Shown piece after piece: positions 49,224 to 61,546 of a stretch of 64,000 nucleotides of DNA (the stretch's first letter is position 1; every line of letters starts with the position of its first letter). The DNA lies in the NCBI RefSeq assembly GCF_907164915.1, contig NC_061868.1, forward strand, positions 43,725,774 to 43,789,773, in the 5' to 3' direction. Made by a program: the position numbers and the translations under genes. The stretch is from Impatiens glandulifera (Eukaryota > Streptophyta > Magnoliopsida > Ericales > Balsaminaceae). The notes beneath the pieces are model-generated. The model searched no databases and had not been told where the DNA came from. It saw only the letters and a program-made list of their open reading frames with translations.

Positions 49224-52200
49224 TTACAAGTAAAGGGATGCGGCGAAAACGATATCCCTTTTGATTTTGGAAACAGCTTCTTCAAATTTTGACTCGAGCT
49301 CCTTTTCACCAATGGATTTTGCTGCTTCTATTAGTTGCTGAAGGACTTCTTCCAATCTCCTTATAGCCCTGATCAAGCTTCCTTCAAACACTTGACTGAT
49401 TTCCATAATCTCGTAGAATTTTGATCCTTTTGTCCAAGCATAAACAGCCTCCATTATATCAGGACGGAATGAACTTGCAAAATTTTCAATGTCGATTTCA
49501 ACCTGTAGAAGGTAAAATGAATGTTTCAGCTCACAAATGAAGAGGATGCTTTAGTTTAACAGTGTTTCGTGTTTTTCATTATTATTGGTTACCTTGCATT
49601 CAAGCTGGACTGTAGCAACCCTCTTTGCGGTGTCTTGCAATTGAGCAAATAGGGATTCAAGATCATCCCTAGGCTTCGGGGCATCTTTAAGCTTCTCTCG
49701 CCAGACAAAACAAGAGAGAAGAGACACCATTTCTTCTACCTTAACATCCTTTAGAACTCCATTAAACATAAGTTCTGTAAGAACCAATTCATCTGCACTG
49801 CTGATTTCACATGCAACCTTCCCCTTCAACTCTACAACATCATCTCTTGTAATATATCTGCAATATATTATAATTTTAAGCTTTAGAGATTTCATTATGA
49901 GTAGCCAAGATATCTGAAATAACAAGAGACATCATCTTATGATAGCATATGTTATAAAGATCGGCATTTTGAGAAAAATAAAATCTTAAAATAGCGGTTT
50001 GAATAAAATGTTAACAAATCAAGGCCAAAAACAAAGATAATTTATCTCACCCAAGTCTCCTTAAAACTCGTTTCCTGGCTTTAAGTTCATCTTTGAAAGC
50101 CAAAACAGTAGATGAACGGATTGATTTCTTAATTGTTTTGATCCTGGCTTTCAGTTCTTTCTTTTGGTGAAGGATCTTGAGTTTTTGTTCGATTATAGGA
50201 GATTTTGCAACTTTATGTTTTTCAAAAAGGTGCTCCAAAGCCTCTATCCGACGAACTGCTTTGTTGTATGACGCACCCTCAACCTGCAAATACAATAATC
50301 AACTGTTTAGAATTTTGAAACTAGTGATAAATGAGCTAAAGAAGATGCATAACTTACTTTAATTTCTTCCTTAGGATCCAAGACCGGAATTTCTTTAGCA
50401 AATCTGGAGTGTACCTCTAACACCTTCTTTAAAGTGTTTTCCCGAGCTTCTGAATGCAAAAGATCTTTTGGTATGTGAACCCGGATGCTGCTTATACTGT
50501 AAATCTGTAAGATAAACTTAACCAGATAAATAAAAAAATTCTACGAATCAACCCTTTCTCAGTGTAACAAATAATAAGAAGCTATTGACACTAAGACATC
50601 ATTAAGACTATGTTTGGTTTGGGCGGAACTGGAATTCCGAGTCCAATTCCAAGTCATTTGATTGTTTGATGACTTGTAAAATAATTATAATTCCAATTGA
50701 ATATAATGTACACGTACATAGAACAACTGTTTTTCAAGCTGTCAATAAAAATAGCCACTTTTATGCAAAACTTGCCTGAGAGAGAGGAACAGAAACAACA
50801 ACAGCTTCCCCAGGCGCCTTAAAGGGAATGATCGTAATTGTCTTCTTTTTAGCTTCATCTTTATGAACAAAACACCTTGTGAGAATGTCAACAGTGTAGT
50901 TTGCATCTTCTGGTTTTCTATTTCCGTCATCTATACCACAAACAGAAACAAATATTTAAAAAATCTGCAGAAAATGATTCATATAGAAAAATGTAATTTT
51001 CAATATTTATCTTTCACCTTCAGAAATACTCTTAACTTTCTCAAAATTGATTATTACTCCCCATGTGACCTCGTCTTCAATGGAAAAGGATGAGGATGTT
51101 TCATCAACTGTGCATTTAATGCACGCAAGCCTTCCAGGCTGCAAGAATGGTAAACAGTATCTCGGAGCATATACAATCTCTCTTACATCCTTCTTCAGAC
51201 CTTTATATTGTTGAATTAAAGAGTAATAATCTTCCAAACTTTCTTCCTCTTCAATCAAAATTGAATCTTTCTCATTCTCAAGGTCCTTCACTTGTTTCTG
51301 CGGATAAAAAGGAAAAAACATCATTGAAAAAGAAAATCAGATGTCACCAAGAGAATAGAAAAATGCTTAGTTATAAAAACAGCATACCTGAAGGTCAGGA
51401 ATAGCTCGATCAGCCTGAAATTGATAGAATGAATTCCGGAGCAAATTCTCAGGATCCCCATCTTCACAACGCAGCTGATTTAGAAGCATGTTGTAGCTCA
51501 GATGGAATGCACTACAAAAAGACATAAATGTGTCAAAATTCACTTCAACACAGATCTGTAACTATTTTCTCCAAGAGAACTTGTAACGTTTAATATTAAG
51601 TGTGAACTATTGCCATCACAGCCTGACAGACACAAATTTTATCATTCAGATGATAAATGAAAGCTCTCGTCTTCATTTAAATAATGACTTTGACAAAGTT
51701 ATTTTCATCAATTGGTGGATTGATTACAAATGTCTTATGCTGATCTCGACAATTAATAAGAGAATCAAGGATAAGAAAAATTAAGAGTTGGAAAACATAC
51801 CTGTTTAAAGCATCAGCACTTCCTTTGACCATCATTTTTGTTGTTGAAGGTTCTAGCTTTTCATCCACCATAAGAATGCATATTCCCCGTGAATCAATAC
51901 CACGACGACCAGCTCGGCCACTCATTTGTATATACTCTCCACTTGACAGCCATCTAAATTTATCACCGTCAAATTTACGCACATTCGTAAAAACAACCGT
52001 TCTTGCAGGCATGTTCAGGCCTATGCTGAAGGTTTCAGTGGCAAACAAACACTGCAGGGAACAGTATTAGTACAATAAAACAAATACAGAGTATATGCAA
52101 AATCGATATCAAAATGCCACTAAGAAATAATAAAAAAAACTAACTTAGGATCTCATCTGAAAAGCTATTTCGCATTGGAAAAACAAGTAACCTAAAAACT

Positions 52201-53959
52201 GATACAACATCCTACAATTGTATGAATACACACCTTGATGAGCCCTTCCTGGAAAAGTATCTCAATGACTTCCTTAAGTATTGGGAGCAAACCGGAATGA
52301 TGCACCCCTATTCCACGCTTCAAAAGTGGCAGCATATTTGAGACCTGAGTAAGAATTTTTTTGAAAAGAATCAGCAAGAAAGTCATTAGTATTAATATAT
52401 CACAATCGTAAAAACATTGCAGCTAAACAGGCCCAAAGAGTGAAGCATTGGCTCTAGCAACAGTTACCTGGGGAAGCTTTTTATCATCATCAGATAGCAT
52501 GTCCATAGCACTCCAAAATATAGTTTCTGTATTGTCTTTCTCATCATCCTGATTTAAATCTAATTTTGCCATCTGCAAGACCATCACATAAAACATAAAA
52601 ATCCAGCCATTAATAACAAAATAATCATGGTAGAAAACCCAAAACATGTAAATAAGCGAAATAATAAAAACCTGCATCGCAAGAAATTCACACTCCCTCT
52701 TGCTAAAGCTGAACAATATCACAGGATCGTACTGACGCAAAACAATCATTTTCACCATCTTAAAAATATCACTATCTTCCCCAGTTTTACCAATAACAAG
52801 ACCTTTCTGCCATTTACCATTTTCCTTTTTCTTCTCGTTTTCTTTAGCTGGAACAAGAGCATTCAAAGCCTTCTGAAAACTGTCTTCACGAAATTTTCCC
52901 TTTTCATCAACCACCAAGTATAGGCCATCACCCCCAGAAGGAAATAGATAATGCTGCAGAGGTGTTGGCCTGTAGTCAGTGTAAACAATGTGGCAGGGTT
53001 GCTGATGAACCTGCATTTGGAAAAATAAAATATTAAACACACCCAATGTGGAATCACTTTTAATAAATACAATTGTTAGAATCTTTTCTTTGTAGATAGC
53101 CATTTCTAACATATCCTACCTTTGCAACCCAATCTGCAAACTCCTTAGCATTTGGAACTGTTGCCGAAAGAAATACAAAACGACAATTCTTCGGTGCCAT
53201 AACAATACTCTCTTCCCATACAACACCCCTTTCCCTATCACGCATATAATGTACTTCATCAAAAACAACCCAAGCAACTTCCCGAATAACCTCTGATCCT
53301 TTATACAACATACTACGCCAAATTTCAGTTGTCATAACCTGTCATAATCAAGTCAAATAAGATATCACTCAATAAAATGATAATGAAAACAAGTTAATTG
53401 TATAATTAATCTCCCATACTTACCAAGCAAGAAGCATTTGGTTCAATAGTAACATCTCCTGTCATCAAACCCACATCTGAAAACTCTTCTTTAAATTCTC
53501 TATATTTCTGATTACTAAGAGCCTTAATCGGTGAAGTATATATTACACGTTGTTTATTCTTCAATGACATTGCTATTGCATATAGTGCAACAACAGTTTT
53601 CCCTGCTGATGTGTGAGCTGATACCTGGGAAAGTTATTGCAGGTTTAGCATGATTACAAAGGTATAATAAAGAAGATGCATCTTTTAAATTTTACCATGA
53701 CGGATTCAGCTTTGTCAAGACACTTAATTGCTTCTGACTGAAAAGGGTCGAGTATAAATGGGAATTCTTTGGCCGGTTTTAGGTCTTCCTGAGCCAATTT
53801 AGACTTCGAAGAAGGAATATATCCATCTGGGTATGACACATCATGCACACAGGCGACAGAATCATCTGTAATGAGCATATCATCTTCCTTCAATTGCTTG
53901 GATGGAGGACTAGAGACTTCAGAAAGACCTACAGAGAACTTCCTCTTCGCGGAACCCAT
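49224..53959 (-). CDS. HEN2: Ski2-like RNA helicase HEN2 (nuclear exosome cofactor, MTR4 family)
   Basis: Fourteen exons on the minus strand: 53696-53959, 53424-53624, 53120-53338, 52672-53010, 52468-52572, 52234-52344, 51801-52051, 51388-51511, 51018-51297, 50776-50930, 50358-50504, 50051-50283, 49593-49857, 49224-49502. Together 2973 bases, 990 residues. Helicase motifs: Walker A AHTSAGKT (91-98), DEVH (182-185), SAT (213-215), motif [12 protein letters not shown] (455-464). The arch/KOW insert and the C-terminal helical domain (ending [14 protein letters not shown]) follow. HEN2 feeds spurious and misprocessed polyadenylated RNAs to the nucleoplasmic exosome in plants. The N-terminus ([13 protein letters not shown]) and the arch favour HEN2 over MTR4, as far as I can tell from memory. 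Intron 10 has a GC donor (CAG|GCAAGT). Confidence 0.94.
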
Positions 53960-54013
53960 ACTGTTGATAGAGAAACGCGAAAGACGGCGAAAGTGTTCTT
54001 CAATGAGGGTTGA

Positions 54014-54130
54014 AGAGAGTTTACAACAAGTAGAAAGTCTATATTGAACTTCAAAAACGAAACCTTGAAAGCAGAGTAACTAAATTTGAAACCCTGAAAG
54101 CGAGAAGAAAGAGAGAGAGAGTGAATGTAG
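54014..54130 (-). repeat. HEN2 leader, copy A of a duplicated 5' segment
   Basis: Aligns with 58186-58308 over its whole length. Shared blocks are GAGAG(T/C)TTACAACAAG, AAAACGAAA, CCTTGAAA(G/A)CAGAGTA, TTGAAACCCT and GAGAGAGTGA. The other copy has about 20 extra bases in the middle. Here it directly precedes the HEN2 start codon (53959). Confidence 0.75.
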
Positions 54131-54145
54131 AGAGAGAAGTAGAAT

Positions 54146-54198
54146 AGCCCAATTACTGTATGGTAACCATCTAGGTCTGTTGGGCCTGGGTCTGGGCC
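54146..54198 (-). promoter_or_regulatory. Site II-type elements upstream of HEN2
   Basis: TGGGCC occurs at 54181-54186 and 54193-54198 (plus strand) and AGCCCA at 54146-54151. The TGGGCY motif is common in promoters of growth-linked housekeeping genes. Motif-based inference. Confidence 0.45.
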
Positions 54199-54209
54199 TG
54201 GATGGGAAA

Positions 54210-54710
54210 ATATAAAAGATATTTTTTTCCCTCAACTTTGTAAGAATTTTCATATTAGTAGTATGAAATACCTCATCATTAATTTATAAAATTACTTAGT
54301 TAATATTTTTTATTTTAAACATTTTAAAATTAAATTTAATAATATATAATTATTATTTGTTTTAATAAATAATAATATTAATTAATATTTTTATTATTTA
54401 ATAATAACACAATATTGTATAAAAAAATATAAAGGTATGTTTGACAACAATGAAATTTGAATTAAAAAGTATAATTTAAATAAATTCATACTAGTTTGTT
54501 TTTATAATTTAAACATATTTGTTTAAAAAAAAATTGAACCAATATTTTTCTAAAAATATTAATAATATGTTTTTTTAATTTAGAAAGTTAATCTATAAAA
54601 TCAATTCTTTTTTAAATTTAATAAATTAACATGTTGAATCGATCTTTTTTAATAAAATTTGAACTCTATACAAAAGTTATTAATACTTAAGTTATTCTAA
54701 GAGGTTATGT

Positions 54711-54757
<47 letters not shown>

Positions 54758-55960
54758 ATTATTTTTATTTAATTTTTTCAAACATAAAATTACAATCTTA
54801 CAAAATATTTAAACTTTGTAATTTAAATAATTTAATATTAAATTCTTGTGTAATTAGAATTCCAATATCAATCCAAACAAAAACATAAACAAAATTGAGC
54901 GGAGGATCTTCTACAGCCAGAAAATGTGGTTCCATAAAAACAAAGTCTCAAACAAAATCAATTTTATAAATAAATTTTAGTGGATATAATTAAATCTATA
55001 ATTCTTAATTGAATACTATTTTAGAATAAATGAGATTAACTAATAAGATAATAAAAAAATTAAGGTTGGAAAAACTACTTGCTTCCATCATTGTCGAGCA
55101 TTATAAAGACATAAGAGAGCTAACCTAAATTGGTATAAAGCTGGAACTTAACTACTTAACTGATTTAACGAATCTGAATATGGATATAAAATATATTAGC
55201 TTAACTGCGCTTAATATTTATTAATTATTTAAAATATATCAAAATATAATACGGTTAATTATTTTAATTATTTTTATTTGATATTTAAATATATATTACT
55301 AATATTTATTATATTATATATATATATATATAAATGATTAATAATTTTAAAATAATAATACAAAAATATAATAATTAATAGTTTTAAATATTTTTATTTT
55401 TTAATATATATTTTCTATAATTAAACCACTCTAATCATTTTTTAATACATAAAAATTAAAAATATATATGACGAAAAACAAAAAAATTATATGAAGTATA
55501 TATTATTTATGTTTAAAATATTTTATTATAAATTAATATAGTACTATTAGTTAAAGAATAAATAATATTTTAAAATATTAATACAAAATAATTGCTATAA
55601 AATATTTTGACATATTTTAAAAAATGTAATATTTTTTAATTAAAACAACCTATATGAATAAAAAATGAAAAGAGAAGAGATTTAAATGAAAAAAAAAATA
55701 GTATATTAAACAAAGTCCTATAAGATGAAACTTTAGTTGCAAAAATTCTCCAATAAAAAAGTGCAAATTGATTATAACTTAAAGTTCTACCCATCCCAAA
55801 AAGAAGAAAAAAAATCAGATGGGAAATAAGCAAAAACAATATCCAAAGTAAAATTATCTTTCTTCAACAAAATTCAAAACCAAAAATTTTGCAATCCTTA
55901 TTCATTATCAAAACACTAAAAACTTTACAGATAAAAAAAAAGAAACAAAAAAAAAGGTCT
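54210..55960. other. AT-rich spacer
   Basis: No gene. An (AT)19 run lies at 54716-54753. A possible MITE of about 460 bases is framed by ATGTTTGACAACAATG (54436) and the complement of CCAATCCAAACAAAAACAT-like words near 54870-54890. The right part is the 3' flank of the membrane protein gene. Confidence 0.4.
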
Positions 55961-55967
55961 TTTCATT

Positions 55968-57146
55968 TCAATTAGAATGAACCATTGGCCAACCATGTAA
56001 TTGAGGTGAATCTGGAGGACTCGGATGCCCACTAGGACAGAAAAGACTCAGTTCCACAAAACCACCTCCAACTTCTTCTTCTTCTTCAATAGATTCACAT
56101 TTTCCAGACGAATTGTTAAAGTTTCTCCCACGATTGCCAATTTCTTCAACAGGATGATAACTTTGGTTAGCAATTAGTGAAACTGTGTCATGATGATTTC
56201 CATAACTAGACGACGACACTTCTACATCCTGCAAACTCCTCCTCAAAGCTAAAGAATCCGCAATTGGGTAATACACAAGCAAGAAGATGTTCACCCCAGC
56301 ACAGCAAAGAAGTGAAAGAAAAGCCAAGAAAGAGAACGCTTCAAACCAGATCTTTTCAGGTTCAGACACAACAGATAAACCAAGGAACAAAATCCTTAAT
56401 GGAAGTAGACACGAAATTGAGAATATCAATGTGTATACTCTCTTCTGCAGACCCTTATTGATCACCAGTTTCACAATTCTCCTCCCAATCCAGATAAAGT
56501 AAGTAGTTAATACCATTGCGAAAAGTCCAAGGAAAGCAGTACTAAACAATGGGTAAATGCAGAAAACAACACTATTCTTCGATGAAACTGCACTAGTGAA
56601 ATAAGAAGGTAACTTGCGGAAAAAGACCTTACTTTTCTCTTTTGGGTTAAATTCTGGATCGAGCAATATAACTCCGAGCTGAAGAACAAGGAGCGGGAAG
56701 CAACACAACAGAACATAGACAGCTGTTTTTCCATTCCATCTTTGGGTTAGGGTTCCTGAATCTGTCCTCTGCAGTGAGGATCGAAGAAGAAATGCAAGTG
56801 TGAGGAACATGCAAGGCTCTGCAAATCCCAGATTCGAAACGATATAACCCTTGCAAACAGACTCCTGCCATTTTAAATTTAGGGCATTTAAGATTCTCCC
56901 CTCTCGTCGTAGAAAATTTAAACGAGCTATCTCGCCGAATCCCCACCAGATTGCGAAGAGGATAAGCGTGATTCGAACAATCCAAGGGCTGCTGAAATAG
57001 TCTAGCTGAATATAACCTTGATTGTGAATTCGCGTGTGGAAATAAAAGGAATATATTATGCAGAATAAGCCGAGAAGGACTAGAAGACCTACGAGGCAGA
57101 TTGTCAACACGCCTAGTGCATCAGCAACAATATTCGTCAGGGGCAT
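55968..57146 (-). CDS. Multi-pass membrane protein, unknown function (about 7 TM)
   Basis: Intron-free coding region of 392 residues from MPLTNIVADALG. At least seven hydrophobic segments are visible: VLTICLVGLLVLLGLFCII, WIVRITLILFAIWW, LGFAEPCMFLTLAFL, AVYVLLCCFPLLVLQLGVIL, CIYPLFSTAFLGLFAMVLTT, VYTLIFSISCLLPLRILFLG and FSFLAFLSLLCCAGVNIFLL. A hydrophilic tail of about 90 residues ends in SPPDSPQLHGWPMVHSN. The loops carry conserved-looking features (WGFGEIARLNFLRREGR; WNGKTAVYVLL; RRIVKLVINKGLQKRVYTLIF). I recognise it only as one of the plant-specific 7-TM 'unknown' families, somewhat like candidate GPCR/TOM1-type proteins. An in-frame upstream ATG would add 31 residues made of a repeat, so the inner ATG 57146 is preferred. 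Confidence 0.8.
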   Translation of the reverse strand: MPLTNIVADALGVLTICLVGLLVLLGLFCIIYSFYFHTRIHNQGYIQLDYFSSPWIVRITLILFAIWWGFGEIARLNFLRREGRILNALNLKWQESVCKGYIVSNLGFAEPCMFLTLAFLLRSSLQRTDSGTLTQRWNGKTAVYVLLCCFPLLVLQLGVILLDPEFNPKEKSKVFFRKLPSYFTSAVSSKNSVVFCIYPLFSTAFLGLFAMVLTTYFIWIGRRIVKLVINKGLQKRVYTLIFSISCLLPLRILFLGLSVVSEPEKIWFEAFSFLAFLSLLCCAGVNIFLLVYYPIADSLALRRSLQDVEVSSSSYGNHHDTVSLIANQSYHPVEEIGNRGRNFNNSSGKCESIEEEEEVGGGFVELSLFCPSGHPSPPDSPQLHGWPMVHSN

Positions 57147-57262
57147 TACCCAAAATGCTCTCTGCCAGCATGGATATACACAATATTCCTTTTGTAGATA
57201 ATTGATTACCCAAAATGCTCTTTGCCAGCATGGATACACATTATTCCTTTTGTAGACAATTG
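57145..57262 (-). repeat. 60-bp tandem duplication at the start codon
   Basis: Copy A 57145-57204 (60 bases) and copy B 57205-57262 (58 bases) both read ATTACCCAAAATGCTCT(C/T)TG, then CCAGCATGGATA(T/C)ACA, then TTTTGTAGA(T/C)AATTG. On the minus strand each encodes YPCWQRAFWV if read in the frame of the downstream gene. The preferred start codon lies at the very edge of copy A. Confidence 0.9.
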
Positions 57263-57269
57263 ATACGTT

Positions 57270-58196
57270 CTAAACTCGTGAAAACTAACACAATCAGTTC
57301 TTGATGTTGTTAATGAGTGACCCAAACCAACCACGTACATTGCCAACTCAACTCAGGGCAATCCAAATATCCAGATATTATTCAATAATCAACCAAACAA
57401 CAACATGCATCCACAAATAACTGATCCAATTGCAAAAGGTTAACAAACAAAGCCTGCGTTTTCAATCAATAAAGAGCAAAATTAGAATCATTAAACAAAC
57501 CATTTGACAAAACGATAAAACACAAACATAAACCGATACAAACACTTTAAGATACGACAAACTAAACTCACAATCAATTGAAAGATGGAGAATGATAACC
57601 CTATATGGCTTCTCCTTTCAATATCTAGTTTAAGAAACTAACTAGCTGAAAACATCAATAAACAAGACTAGCAAGATGAATCCTTTAAATAACCATATTT
57701 TATTTGTTTATGACAGAACAAACACCAAAGTCAAAAGTGACATACAGAAGAAAAACCCACCTTTTCTGACCTGTATTATCATAATGCCCATCCAACAGAC
57801 TGGATCAAATTCCTCCAAGATTCAAACTTTGAGAATGTCCAATGACCCAGTCAAACAAACTTTCAAGTACAATTTTTTAGACTAAACCCTAAAATCTTAG
57901 ACTAGTTCCCAAAAGTTCATCTATTAAGAATTACTAAACTCGATTCAAACACATAATCACAAGCATGTAAAGCAGCCCTACTTCATATAGAGAAAGAACT
58001 GTATCTAACTGGTCAGATACACAAGAGCACTAATCATGTATACCCAATTGAAGGATGATAGAACAAACAACAAAAAGTATATAAAAGTGAAGTAATCGAT
58101 CAAGGAAATGAATGAAACGACTGTCATTGATCGGATATACAAACAGAAGATCAAACACAAATCAATGAAGGTAGATTAGATCATAAGAGAGCTTAC
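57270..58196 (-). other. Probable 5' untranslated-region intron of the membrane protein gene
   Basis: A GTAAGC donor (58196-58191, minus strand) in the conserved leader segment and a TTTAG|A acceptor (57271/57270) would join the leader at 58.2 kb to the exon that starts 123 bases before the ATG. No coding region lies inside. Splice sites were chosen by eye. An alternative start of transcription inside this stretch cannot be excluded. Confidence 0.4.
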
Positions 58197-58308
58197 AACA
58201 AGCAGAGAATCGATCCTGAAGTTTGAAAACGAAAGCTTGAAGCTTTGTAAACCTTGAAAACAGAGTAGGTAGAATTGAAACCCTTAGGAAGAAGGAGAGA
58301 GTGACTAG
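58186..58308 (-). repeat. Copy B of the duplicated 5' segment
   Basis: Homologous to the HEN2 leader at 54014-54130, in the same orientation, with about 20 additional bases (GCTTGAAGCTTTGTAAA). It sits where the first untranslated exon of the membrane protein gene is expected. Confidence 0.75.
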
Positions 58309-58319
58309 AATGAATTGTA

Positions 58320-61300
58320 AGGTAGGAGGAGAGAGGGACCGGTCCTTTGTTGATGACAGCCTGTCTACAGCTAGTAAAATATATTAAAAATATTTGTAAA
58401 ATAATATTAAGGGGAAGACAGGCTGTACAGTAAACCAGCCTGGATTGTTCGAACCAATAGGTTCGGTTCGGAAGGTAAAGTGGATGGTTCGCGTCATCAC
58501 CGAGCCGACGTGTAATGTAATCGTGCCGACGATTACGCTGAATGTTCCATGGTTTGGTCTTTCGTTTTTACTTTTGTTATTTTTATATTAATATAATTTT
58601 TGACCGAAAGTATAATATATTATATTTTAATAATTTTGGAATAAAATAATATTAAAATTAAATAAACCGACTATTTTTTTAATCAACACGATATGATACT
58701 GATGCATGAAATATAGGTTTTCTTTATTTTAAAAATAATAATGATAGAATGCAATTTTAATTATTATGGTTGAAATAGTGTAATCAAAATAATTTAAATA
58801 CATATTATTTATATTATTAAAATATATATTTTACACCATCGTATTAATTTAATTCAAGTAACAAAATTTTTATATAAAATTCAATTCTCAGTTAGAAAAA
58901 AATTATTGTTATTAGAAGAGACAACTAATAACAAAAATATTGGGTTGACACGTCCTGTGTTGTAAATGATAAATTAATAAAATATTTTATTTTAAAATTA
59001 TAAATATTAAAATTGTAATTTAGAAAAAAATATTAAAATTTAAATCATAAAGATAGATTGTTGTAAATTTAATTATATTTCTTAATTTAAATAATGTTAT
59101 AAATATAAGAATTCAAATTAAATTATTAATTATAATTCAAATATTATCAAACCCATTTTTAAGGTATTTTATAAGTGTGCAATATATAAATTATTCTTTA
59201 TAAAAAAATATAAACGAATTTTTTAAGTTATAAAAACATTAAATATTTTGTTTTTATATTTTTCTTTAATTAATTATTAATTAATTTGTTAATTAATAAT
59301 TTTGATGTCTTTTATGAATCTTGTTTAGATATAAAAATTTTAAATAAAATTTTAATTGTTTAAAAATTTTGATTAGTACTGATTTTGATGAAATTTATTT
59401 TTTAATAAAAAAGATTACTTAAAATATATTAATATGTAATCATATAAATATAAATATGTTTTTAAAAAAGTAAAAATTATTTTAATCTTTTGAATAATAA
59501 ATTAAATGATATGGTTAATGAAATAATAAATGAAATAATATTTAATTATAGTTAGATTTATATATAAATAAAAATTGAATAATGCCTTGGACATGAATAT
59601 AAAATTATTTAAAAATAAATAAATTTAGACAAATAAATCTCAAAGACTGGTACATCTAATTTATTTGGAGAGGAATTAACTTTTAATATCAAGTGTTTGT
59701 TATTTATTTAATATGAATTACTTTTATATTAATGGTTTTATATTTTATAACTTAACAATAGTTGTATAATATATAATGTTTATGAACTTAAAGATATTAT
59801 TTTATTTAAAAAAAAAAATATGTTGTAGTATTATAATAAATGAGTTATTGATAATTCGGTCTTATACAACTTTATTTAGATAATTTTTATTTAATTATAA
59901 TAACATATTTTTATTGTTTCAATGATTTTTAATTTTAAAAATAAAATATAATTAACTATCTGATTAATAATTGATTACACAAATATTTAACCAAACCAAT
60001 TAGTTGTAATTTATATCAATTTTTAAAGGGGATATTTGTAAGTTCAATTAATTGTAAAATTGGACAGAACCTTAACATTTATAGGCATGTTCCTATTCAT
60101 ATTTAAGGAACTTACAAAAGTGTGCCAACAATATAATTGGTCTTCCAAGACAAATGCATATTATGCTAAATACAACTTGTTTCGAATTTCTTGTCATATT
60201 ACTATTATTATTATTATTATTATTATTTTACAAAAAATAAAAATAAAATAATATCTTGAAATTAATTCCTAATTTTGTTAGTAGGTTAGAGATGAGAATT
60301 AAGATACAAATGTATTATGATTATACAATTCATGTCTTAATTATTACAATATTAAAACAAACATGATTTATTCTTTTATTAGTAATTTTATAATAATGAA
60401 CTACTTTATACAAAAATAAATAAATTATTTTCATTGCTAATAAGTATTAAGGATTTTAACTAAGGTTACTTGAGATTATTAATTATTGAGATTATTTTGT
60501 AATTTGATATTAATAAATTAATAAATTAATTCCAGATATTTTTAATGTGAGAATTTAAACGGTTATTTGGTGTTTAGAATTATTTAGGAATCTCAATAAT
60601 CCAAATGAAGTTAATAAACAACCCTACAAGTGGTCCAATTTCCACATTCAGGTAAATTTGACCTTGCACAAAGTTTAGAAAGTAATTTGTCACTTACATA
60701 ATAAGTTCAAGTGTCAATTTTGATCTTTTATTTTTTGCTGAATGTGCAAGTTTGATCCAGTTTATATACCAATAGATTCAGCCCACAAGGCTCTTACTGG
60801 CCCACTTTAGGACTTAAACAATTACCTTCTTGGTTTTGGACTTTTCATTTTAGCAAATAATGGGCTCTGATCTATACAACTATTTAACCCAAACAATAAT
60901 TACATTTAAATTCTAAAGTATTACACAGACCACCAAATTTTGGATTTTCCTTAAAATAAATTACAATACAAAGATTACTTGAAATCAGAAAAGTTAAAAA
61001 TTATTTACATATAATTAAGTATTTTATATATATTCATTATTTAAAATATATATATAATTAAATAATATTAAGTTAATAATAGTATAAAAAAAAATTATAT
61101 TTATAAAATTAGTTACATTAATAAAAAAAAATAAATCTATTTATTTATAAATATAAATTTATGTATTTATTAGTAAAATTAAAATTATTTATAAACTAAT
61201 AAAATTATAAAAGTTTAATATTGTAAATTTACTTAATTTAAGAGTTTGTTTAATTAGACTACAAAATAAATAAATTAAGAATGCAACTTCAACTTCAGAT

Positions 61301-61546
61301 TTTAAAAGTCTTCTGCTCGACCCATATAATAACAATTTATAGATACGAAGTGAGTTGGATTCAAATCTATATTAGGAAACCAAATATGTATATTTATAAA
61401 TATTTTAGTTTATCATATATAACTTTAAATAAATTCACTTCTTATTTTGTTATTATTATTGTAAAGAATCACTGAGTTTGAAGTGAGAATGGACCAATCA
61501 AGGAGTATTTTTGTCCCTCACTTTTTATTACTCAACGTGACACATT
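58320..61546. other. AT-rich spacer
   Basis: The first 250 bases contain a GC-richer patch (58440-58560, with GGTTCGGTTCGG and CGAGCCGACGTG), probably the promoter of the membrane protein gene. The rest is AT-rich, with an (ATT)n run at 60203-60228. Two short frames (60060-60251, 61281-61475) have no domain. Nothing else can be supported. Confidence 0.45.
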
